Below are positions 57,325-64,000 of a DNA stretch of 64,000 bases, in pieces (position 1 is the first letter of the stretch; every line of letters starts with the position of its first letter). The DNA lies in assembly GCA_019166125.1 (NCBI GenBank), contig JAHTBO010000001.1, positions 535,066 through 599,065 on the forward strand. Direction: 5' to 3'. Position numbers and translations under genes: made by a program. The notes under the pieces were generated by a model, which was not told the DNA's origin, searched no databases, and saw nothing but the letters and a program-made list of their open reading frames with translations. Origin of the DNA: Alcaligenaceae bacterium CGII-47 (GTDB lineage Bacteria > Pseudomonadota > Gammaproteobacteria > Burkholderiales > Burkholderiaceae_B).

Positions 57325-60300
57325 GTGAATCTTGTCCTGCATTTTCCTGGCTCGTCCGCCTTGTCTGCTTTTCGGCAGGCGCGTTTGCTACAACGTTTTG
57401 CTCAGGCGGGTGTGCCTGTCGCGTCAATCGAAGCAGTCTACGAGCATTATGCGTGGCTTGACGGTGAGCTCGACGCGACAATGCACGAGCGGCTGGCCGC
57501 ATTACTCGATAGTGTGGCTCAAGACGATCAGCCTAAGACGGGTAAGCATGATTTGGTGCTGCGTGTTGTGCCACGCCCCGGCACGGTCTCGCCCTGGGCG
57601 AGCAAGGCAACGGATATTGCCCATCATTGTGGTCTGTTGACGGTGCGGCGCATCGAGCGCGGTATCCGCTATATCGTGCGGCCCAAGACGGGTTTAATCG
57701 GAACACGCCCGTTTGAGGCAGCGCAGCAGGCAACCATCATGCAGGGCTTGCATGATCGCATGACCGAGGCGGCTGTGATTGGGGCGTTTGATGGGCAGGC
57801 GCTGTTCGAGTCTCTGGCCGGTTTATCCGTGCGAGCCATTGAGGTGTTAAGCCGGGGTCGGGAGGCACTCCGCGAGGCGAATCAGGCGCTGGGACTGGCC
57901 TTGTCTGATGATGAAATCGAATATCTTCTGGTTTCATTTACCGATTTGGGGCGCGATCCGACTGATGTAGAGCTCATGATGTTCGCGCAAGCCAATAGCG
58001 AGCATTGTCGCCATAAAATATTCAATGCCCAGTGGGCCATTGATGGTCAGGCTCAGAGCCAGACCTTGTTCGACATGATTCGTGCAACGCATGCGGCGCA
58101 GCCCCAGGGCACAATTGTGGCGTATTCCGATAATGCCGCCGTTATGGTGGGCGGACCGGTACAGTTCTTTCATGCAGGGGCTCAGGATGGGACAGGCCCG
58201 ATCTATAGGCGCCATGAGGGTGAGGCGCACACGTTGATGAAGGTTGAAACCCATAATCACCCGACCGCCATTGCGCCGTTTCCCGGTGCGGCGACCGGGG
58301 CGGGTGGCGAAATTCGCGACGAGGGCGCGACGGGGCGTGGTTCTAAACCCAAGGCAGGCCTGACAGGCTTCACGGTGTCCAGCTTGCGCTTCGATGATGC
58401 GCCACAGGCTTGGGAAGGTGTGGGCAGTGCGCCTGAGCGGATTGCCTCCCCGCTGGATATTATGATTGAAGGTCCGGTCGGTGCAGCAGCGTTCAATAAT
58501 GAATTTGGACGTCCGAATGTGTTGGGATATTTCCGCAGCTACGAGCAGACGATAGACGGCGTGCGCTGGGGTTATCACAAGCCCATCATGCTTGCGGGGG
58601 GGCTGGGGTTGATCGATGCTCGGCTTACCCATAAGGACGCGATTGCGCCAGGCACCTTGCTCATTCAGTTGGGTGGGCCGGGTATGCGCATCGGTATGGG
58701 TGGCGGCGCAGCATCAAGTATGAGTGCGGGTGCCAATCAGGCAGAGCTGGATTTCAATTCGGTGCAACGCGGCAATCCGGAAATTCAGCGGCGTGCTCAA
58801 GAGGTCATTGACCGTTGCTGGCAGCAAGGCGCTGACAATCCTATTGTGGCGATACACGACGTGGGGGCCGGAGGTTTGTCCAACGCGTTCCCGGAACTCG
58901 TGAACGATGCCGGGCGAGGTGCAATCTTTGAACTCGAACGCGTGCCGCTGGAGGCGTCTGGATTATCGGCAGCCGAAATCTGGAGCAATGAGTCCCAGGA
59001 GCGCTACGTATTGGCGGTATTGCCTCAGGACCTAGAACGTTTTGGCGCGATAGCGGATCGTGAGCGCTGTCCGTACGCAGTGGTGGGCGTGGCGACTAAA
59101 GAGCGAGTCTTGCGTGTGACGCACGGTGAAGGCCTGCCTGGGTTGGATGCGCAAGGAACAAGGGCGTCGGGCTTGCGGCCAGTGGATGTCCCCATCGATG
59201 TGATTCTGGGTAAGCCGCCGCGTATGCTGCGTGATGTGATGCGCCAGACTGTGCATGGCGCGCGGTTCGATCTAATCGATGTGGATCTGGGTGAGGCGAT
59301 TGAGTCCGTGCTGCGCCACCCGAGCGTCGCGAATAAATCCTTTCTTATCACTATTGGGGATCGGAATGTGGGTGGCCTGACCAGTCGTGACCAGATGGTG
59401 GGGCCTTGGCAGGTGCCCGTCGCTGATTGTGCGGTGACGTTGGCTGATTTTGAGCAAGTGCGTGGTGAGGCTATGGCCTTGGGCGAGCGCAGTCCGATTG
59501 CTGTACTGAATCCTGTGGCATCAGGGCGGATGGCTGTGACCGAGGCGCTGACCAATTTGCTCGCGAGCGATGTAGCTTGCCTCGAGGATATCAAGCTCTC
59601 GGCGAACTGGATGGCGGCCTGCGGCGTGGCAGGTCAGGATGCTGCACTCTACGATACGGTGGCAGCCGTTAGTCAATGGTGTCAGGATCTGGGTCTGTCC
59701 ATACCAGTGGGTAAGGACTCCCTGTCGATGCGAACTAATTGGGAGGCGGACGGAGCGATGCAGGCCGTTGTGTCGCCGGTCTCATTGGTCGTCACGGCAT
59801 TTGCACCGGTGACAGATGTGCGTGCGACCCTGACACCGCAACTGAGTACGGGTGATTTTGATTCCGTGCTGATTTTGATCGACTTGGGGTTGGGGCGACA
59901 AAGACTGGGCGGTTCCGTGTTGGGCCAGGTGCTCGGGCAGGTTGGCGACGAGACCCCTGATATGCAGGATGCAGGGCTGCTCAAGGCGACGTTCCTGACG
60001 GTGCGCACCCTGGCTTCGCGGGGCTTGATTCTGGCCTACCATGATCGCTCTGATGGCGGACTGCTCGCGGCGGCGGCCGAGATGGCGTTTGCGGGACGCG
60101 TTGGCGTTTCACTTAATCTAGATATGTTGATGATCGATCCCTATATGGCTGACGCGGGGGATTACAAGATTCGACAAGATCAGATCGCGGTGCAGCGAGG
60201 CGAACGTCTGCTCGAGGCCTTGTTCAACGAGGAGGCTGGGGTGCTGTTGCAGGTCTCACGCATACATCGGGACGAGGTGTTGCAGACCCTGCGCGAGGCA

Positions 60301-61374
60301 GGCTTGTCGCCGCACTCGCATGTGGTGGGCATGCTCAATAACAAGGCTGAATTTCAGGTATTCCGGGATGCTGAGTGCGTCTATCAACGGCCGATTGCCG
60401 AGCTGGGTCAGGTCTGGAGCGATGTGACACGGCGCATCATGCAGCGTCGTGATCATCCTGACTGTGCTCAGGCAGAGTACGATCGCTGGCAGGATACGAA
60501 TGATCCCGGGCTGTCTCCACACGTTGGGTTTGATCCCCAGGAAGACGTCTCGGCCCCTTATGTTGCACGGGGTGTACGACCGCGTATCGCGGTACTGCGT
60601 GAGCAGGGTTGCAATAGCCAGGTAGAGATGGCTTGGGCGTTCGATACGGCGGGTTTCGAGGCGGTGGATGTGCACATGACTGATCTGCTGGCTGGGCGCG
60701 CGGCCTTAAGTGATGTGCAGGGCATGGTGGCCGTTGGTGGTTTCAGCTATGGCGACGTGCTGGGCGCGGGCGAGGGCTGGGCACGTACGATACGTTTCAA
60801 TGATGTGCTGGCTGAGCAATTTAGCGTGTTTTTCGGTCGAGGCGACACCTTTGCTCTGGGCGTGTGTAATGGTTGTCAGATGATGGCCGCTCTGTCGAGC
60901 CTGATTCCAGGTGCCGAGCATTGGCCACGGTTTACCCGCAATGTATCCGAGAAATATGAGGCGCGGCTCGCCTTGGTCGAGGTGCTAGAGTCCCCGTCGA
61001 TCTTTTTTGCAGGAATGGCAGGGGCGCGTGTGCCGATTGCGGTCGCACATGGCGAGGGTTTCGCTGATTTCAGCCGCCAGGGTGATGCTGCGCAGGTCCA
61101 CGAGGCGCTCGCTTTTGTTGATAATCATGGCATGCGCACCATGCAGTATCCAGCCAATCCGAATGGAAGTCCAAATGGGTTAACGGCGGTAACAACGGCG
61201 GACGGCCGTTTTACGGCGATGATGCCGCATGCAGAGCGCGTCACACGCAACGTCATGATGTCGTGGGCCCCTCACCGATGGGGTCCAGCGGATCAGGGGG
61301 GCGAGGACAGTGCATTGGGCGGTTTCACCCCCTGGATGCGGATGTTCCGCAACGCCAGAGTCTGGCTGGACTAG
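57325..61374 (+). CDS. purL: Phosphoribosylformylglycinamidine synthase PurL (large, fused type)
   Basis: 1349 residues, starting at GTG 57325. Fused FGAM synthetase and glutaminase domains: FGAM synthetase signatures include [48 protein letters not shown] ([16 protein letters not shown] here) and [19 protein letters not shown]. The C-terminal class I glutamine amidotransferase has nucleophile Cys1181 (GVCNGCQMM) and His1302/Glu1304 (MPHAERV). It makes FGAM in de novo purine synthesis. A TAAAAT at 57283-57288 may be a -10 element overlapping the greB stop. Confidence 0.97.
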   Translation: MNLVLHFPGSSALSAFRQARLLQRFAQAGVPVASIEAVYEHYAWLDGELDATMHERLAALLDSVAQDDQPKTGKHDLVLRVVPRPGTVSPWASKATDIAHHCGLLTVRRIERGIRYIVRPKTGLIGTRPFEAAQQATIMQGLHDRMTEAAVIGAFDGQALFESLAGLSVRAIEVLSRGREALREANQALGLALSDDEIEYLLVSFTDLGRDPTDVELMMFAQANSEHCRHKIFNAQWAIDGQAQSQTLFDMIRATHAAQPQGTIVAYSDNAAVMVGGPVQFFHAGAQDGTGPIYRRHEGEAHTLMKVETHNHPTAIAPFPGAATGAGGEIRDEGATGRGSKPKAGLTGFTVSSLRFDDAPQAWEGVGSAPERIASPLDIMIEGPVGAAAFNNEFGRPNVLGYFRSYEQTIDGVRWGYHKPIMLAGGLGLIDARLTHKDAIAPGTLLIQLGGPGMRIGMGGGAASSMSAGANQAELDFNSVQRGNPEIQRRAQEVIDRCWQQGADNPIVAIHDVGAGGLSNAFPELVNDAGRGAIFELERVPLEASGLSAAEIWSNESQERYVLAVLPQDLERFGAIADRERCPYAVVGVATKERVLRVTHGEGLPGLDAQGTRASGLRPVDVPIDVILGKPPRMLRDVMRQTVHGARFDLIDVDLGEAIESVLRHPSVANKSFLITIGDRNVGGLTSRDQMVGPWQVPVADCAVTLADFEQVRGEAMALGERSPIAVLNPVASGRMAVTEALTNLLASDVACLEDIKLSANWMAACGVAGQDAALYDTVAAVSQWCQDLGLSIPVGKDSLSMRTNWEADGAMQAVVSPVSLVVTAFAPVTDVRATLTPQLSTGDFDSVLILIDLGLGRQRLGGSVLGQVLGQVGDETPDMQDAGLLKATFLTVRTLASRGLILAYHDRSDGGLLAAAAEMAFAGRVGVSLNLDMLMIDPYMADAGDYKIRQDQIAVQRGERLLEALFNEEAGVLLQVSRIHRDEVLQTLREAGLSPHSHVVGMLNNKAEFQVFRDAECVYQRPIAELGQVWSDVTRRIMQRRDHPDCAQAEYDRWQDTNDPGLSPHVGFDPQEDVSAPYVARGVRPRIAVLREQGCNSQVEMAWAFDTAGFEAVDVHMTDLLAGRAALSDVQGMVAVGGFSYGDVLGAGEGWARTIRFNDVLAEQFSVFFGRGDTFALGVCNGCQMMAALSSLIPGAEHWPRFTRNVSEKYEARLALVEVLESPSIFFAGMAGARVPIAVAHGEGFADFSRQGDAAQVHEALAFVDNHGMRTMQYPANPNGSPNGLTAVTTADGRFTAMMPHAERVTRNVMMSWAPHRWGPADQGGEDSALGGFTPWMRMFRNARVWLD

Positions 61375-61409
61375 AGAGTACAGGTCACGATCACGGACGA
61401 TGATGGCGC

Positions 61410-61415
61410 TATAAT
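61410..61415 (+). promoter_or_regulatory. Probable guaB -10 element
   Basis: TATAAT 24 nt before the guaB ATG. The -35 region is weak by eye. The 64-bp gap after purL is too short for a terminator and this element. Confidence 0.5.
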
Positions 61416-61438
61416 CCGTCTTTGCGTGGAGTTCATTT

Positions 61439-62899
61439 ATGCGTTTGATCAAAAAAGCCCTCACTTTCGATGATGTCTTGTTGGTGCCGGCTTATTCTCA
61501 GGTTTTGCCGCGCGACACGCGGCTGACGACGCGCCTGACGCGCGATATCCGTCTGAATATTCCTCTGGTCTCGGCCGCAATGGATACGGTGACCGAATCA
61601 CGCTTGGCGATTGCCATGGCCCAGGAAGGCGGCATTGGCATCATCCATAAGAACCTGGACGCAGATGCTCAGGCGCGCGAGGTATCGCGGGTGAAGCGCC
61701 ACGAGTTCGGGATCGTAATCGATCCGGTCACGGTGACCCCGACAATGAAGGTGCGTGATGCGATTGCGTTGCAGCGCCAGCATGGCATTTCGGGTCTGCC
61801 TGTGGTTGAGGGCGGTGAGCTTGTCGGGATTGTGACGAATCGAGATCTGCGTTTTGAGGATAGGTTGGACGTCTCGCTGCGCGAGATGATGACCCCTCAG
61901 GATCGTCTGGTGACGCTGCGCGAAGGGGCAACGCTAGAGGAGGCCCAGGCGCTGATGCATCGTCATCGCTTAGAGCGCGTGTTGATCGTTAATGACAAGT
62001 TCCAATTGCGCGGCTTGGCGACGGTAAAGGATATCGTCAAAAATACCGAGCATCCGATGGCTTGTAAAGACTCACAGGGACAGTTGCGCGTGGGTGCTGC
62101 GGTCGGTGTGGGCGAAGGCACGGACGAGCGTGTCGAAAAACTCGCCAGTGCGGGCGTGGATGTGATCGTGGTGGATACCGCCCACGGCCATTCGGCTGGA
62201 GTGATTGAGCGCGTGCGTTGGGTTAAAAAGCATTACCCCAAGATTCAAGTCATCGGCGGTAATATTGCGACCGCTGCCGCGGCACTGGCCCTAGTCGAGG
62301 CAGGTGCCGATGGCGTCAAGGTTGGTATTGGCCCGGGTTCAATCTGCACCACCCGTATCGTAGCGGGTGTGGGCGTGCCACAGATTACGGCGATTGCCGA
62401 TGTGGCTCAGGCTCTCGAAGGCACAGGTGTGCCCCTGGTAGCCGATGGCGGCATTCGTTATTCTGGTGATGTGTCCAAGGCGCTGGCTGCTGGCGCGTCG
62501 TCCTGCATGATGGGCGGCATGTTTGCAGGGACCGAAGAAGCACCCGGTGAGGTCGTACTGTTCCAGGGGCGATCATATAAATCGTACCGAGGCATGGGTA
62601 GCCTGGGTGCCATGGCCGATGGCTCGGCAGATCGCTATTTCCAGGACCCGAACAATAACGTCGACAAGCTCGTTCCCGAGGGTATTGAAGCACGCGTGCC
62701 TTATAAGGGCAGTGTCATTGCTATTTTGTACCAATTAGGGGGCGGGATTCGTGCTTCCATGGGCTATTGTGGCTGTGCGACGATCGATGATCTGCATGCT
62801 CAGGCAGAGTTTGTCGAAATCACCGCTGCAGGCGTGCGTGAGTCACATGTCCATGACGTGCAGATCACCAAAGAAGCCCCTAATTATCGCGCCGATTGA
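61439..62899 (+). CDS. guaB: Inosine-5-prime-monophosphate dehydrogenase
   Basis: 486 residues. TIM-barrel with catalytic Cys303 in [11 protein letters not shown], flap and NAD sites ([13 protein letters not shown]), and a CBS pair inserted near residues 95-205 ([44 protein letters not shown]). It oxidises IMP to XMP, the first step to GMP. Its 3-prime end overlaps the convergent MFS gene by 16 nt. guaA is not in the window. Confidence 0.98.
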   Translation: MRLIKKALTFDDVLLVPAYSQVLPRDTRLTTRLTRDIRLNIPLVSAAMDTVTESRLAIAMAQEGGIGIIHKNLDADAQAREVSRVKRHEFGIVIDPVTVTPTMKVRDAIALQRQHGISGLPVVEGGELVGIVTNRDLRFEDRLDVSLREMMTPQDRLVTLREGATLEEAQALMHRHRLERVLIVNDKFQLRGLATVKDIVKNTEHPMACKDSQGQLRVGAAVGVGEGTDERVEKLASAGVDVIVVDTAHGHSAGVIERVRWVKKHYPKIQVIGGNIATAAAALALVEAGADGVKVGIGPGSICTTRIVAGVGVPQITAIADVAQALEGTGVPLVADGGIRYSGDVSKALAAGASSCMMGGMFAGTEEAPGEVVLFQGRSYKSYRGMGSLGAMADGSADRYFQDPNNNVDKLVPEGIEARVPYKGSVIAILYQLGGGIRASMGYCGCATIDDLHAQAEFVEITAAGVRESHVHDVQITKEAPNYRAD

Positions 62900-64000
62900 T
62901 CCCTCATAATTGGAATTGCACCAAGAATCAGACTCGCAGTGGCGATAAGCAATACGGCATCCAAGCTGATGTTGAACCAGACGTGCATAAAGCTAAAGAA
63001 CAGCGGGCCGATGAACTGGCCTAGGGCAAACGAGGCTGTCATTGCTGCGATTTGAACTTTGGCGCGTAGTGGGCCGACCTCGGCTTGGGCTTCTTGTAAA
63101 CCCACCATGGTGATCGTCATGAAGGTGCTTCCAACACATACCGCTGCAACGATAATGGCCGCTAGGTTACTGAACAAGACAGGCATAAGAACGCCAGTGG
63201 CCATGACCAAATGAGATAACGCCCAGATCTGGCGGCGGTTAAGCCTGTCTAACAAACGACTGGCAAGTATCGTGGATACCGCAGCAGCCAGCCCAAATAT
63301 GGGCCATGCAAGACTGAAGAGTAACGGATCTGGTACGAGGATCCGCGCCTGAGCAGGTAGAAAGGTTGCTGGCAGGATATAGCCAAAACCATAGATGCCA
63401 TAACACCAGATCAAGCCCCAATGCAGACGCCCGCACACAGGATCCTTATGCCTGATGCTGTTGTGGAGAGTCTGGGTGGGAGCATTAAGCGCTTCGACAG
63501 GTGCCTGTGCCGCCATACTTGAGCCTGTTGCGATCGGTGTAGTTTGTGCAGCAGGATGGCGCCACAGATCGCCCGCGCCGATTAGGCCTAGCAGGGCGGC
63601 ACAGGCGAGCAGCAGCCAGGCCTGATCAGACGAGGCGTGCATGAGCGCCAAAGCCATGCATACGACGCCTGCAAAGGCAACGCCGCACCCTACGCCTGCA
63701 AAGACAATGCCGCTTCGGCCCGATTGCCCGGCCGCGTTCAGGCGTGCAATACATAGTGTGGCAGTGCCGATCATGACCCAGGCGCTCGCGATGCCCGCAA
63801 GCATACGCCAGAGCAGCCAGGCGATCCAATTGCCCGTTAAGCCCATTAGCGCGGTCATGATGACCACCATCCATAAGCCGCGCCGTAGCATCGATTCAGG
63901 AGGCCAGGGAATACGGGTGGCAAGTAGGGCGCCCAGCAGATAACCCAGATAGTTGGCGCTAGCCAGCCAGCCACCGTCAGCCAGGGATAGCCCCAGATCG
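62884..64000 (-). CDS. YbfB/YjiJ-family MFS transporter, partial
   Basis: Runs off the right edge. The frame stays open beyond the first in-window ATG at 63891; upstream codons read [26 protein letters not shown], typical of the start of YbfB/YjiJ proteins, so the true start is outside the window. About ten hydrophobic segments remain, including [15 protein letters not shown] and [15 protein letters not shown] and the C-terminal [16 protein letters not shown]. Members are predicted efflux carriers with unknown substrate. Confidence 0.82.
   Translation of the reverse strand, partial: DLGLSLADGGWLASANYLGYLLGALLATRIPWPPESMLRRGLWMVVIMTALMGLTGNWIAWLLWRMLAGIASAWVMIGTATLCIARLNAAGQSGRSGIVFAGVGCGVAFAGVVCMALALMHASSDQAWLLLACAALLGLIGAGDLWRHPAAQTTPIATGSSMAAQAPVEALNAPTQTLHNSIRHKDPVCGRLHWGLIWCYGIYGFGYILPATFLPAQARILVPDPLLFSLAWPIFGLAAAVSTILASRLLDRLNRRQIWALSHLVMATGVLMPVLFSNLAAIIVAAVCVGSTFMTITMVGLQEAQAEVGPLRAKVQIAAMTASFALGQFIGPLFFSFMHVWFNISLDAVLLIATASLILGAIPIMRDQSAR

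Overview
The window looks like a chromosomal segment of a betaproteobacterium, most likely Burkholderiales and close to Alcaligenaceae. The evidence is the tig-clpP-clpX-lon order, a second infA paralog, single-polypeptide PurL, a bkd operon, TRAP and TAXI-like uptake systems, and Bordetella-like protein sequences. This placement rests on recognising protein families; no search was run. There are no insertion sequences, CRISPR arrays or rRNA genes. Genes are dense and mostly in short overlapping operons.

Layout. 1-3131 (-): YdbH-YnbE-YdbL envelope module (YdbL cut by the window edge). 3229-7794 (-): YnjBCD-type ABC importer coupled to a small-molecule kinase. 7847-10021 (-): membrane-anchored flavoprotein disulfide reductase (TVP38 fused to a dihydrolipoamide dehydrogenase-like domain), with an orphan ECF sigma factor divergent to it. 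10976-11060 (-): tRNA-Leu(UAG). 11179-17141 (+): proteostasis block tig-clpP-clpX-lon, with a strong sigma-32-type promoter before lon. 17218-21382: lexA (with its own SOS box), aromatic/aspartate aminotransferase, uvrB. 21608-24765 (+): LMW phosphatase and a short isc operon (iscR-iscS-iscU-like-iscA). 24786-27421 (-): prfB (programmed +1 frameshift) and lysS. 27540-31631: TehA/SLAC1-type carrier convergent with a DctPQM TRAP transporter. 31839-36077: hemerythrin-like protein and a nitrate/sulfonate/taurine-type ABC importer with an extra periplasmic binding protein. 36078-43007: infA2, an EamA exporter, recJ and its partner ORF, lolCD, tatD. 43138-45657: comEC. 45874-49562: class Ia ribonucleotide reductase nrdAB behind two NrdR-like boxes. 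49788-54827: branched-chain keto-acid dehydrogenase operon. 54917-62899: alpha/beta hydrolase, PHP phosphoesterase, greB, purL, guaB. 62884-64000 (-): YbfB/YjiJ-type MFS protein cut by the window edge.

How the genes work together. Protein quality control (Tig, ClpXP, Lon) sits next to DNA-damage control (LexA, UvrB). Fe-S assembly is under an IscR-type operator. Nucleotide supply is represented by NrdAB, PurL and GuaB. Carbon uptake and use is represented by TRAP, the TehA-like carrier and Bkd.

Points most worth a second look: the isc-operon scaffold protein lacks the canonical Cys37 and Asp39 and has gained a cysteine at position 57, in an operon without hscBA-fdx; YdbH carries an internal duplication of about 235 residues; a PHP phosphoesterase seems to begin at a non-AUG codon (AUC); NrdA has an extra segment of about 59 residues between two active-site cysteines; and lon has a heat-shock promoter followed by an 11-bp hairpin in its leader.
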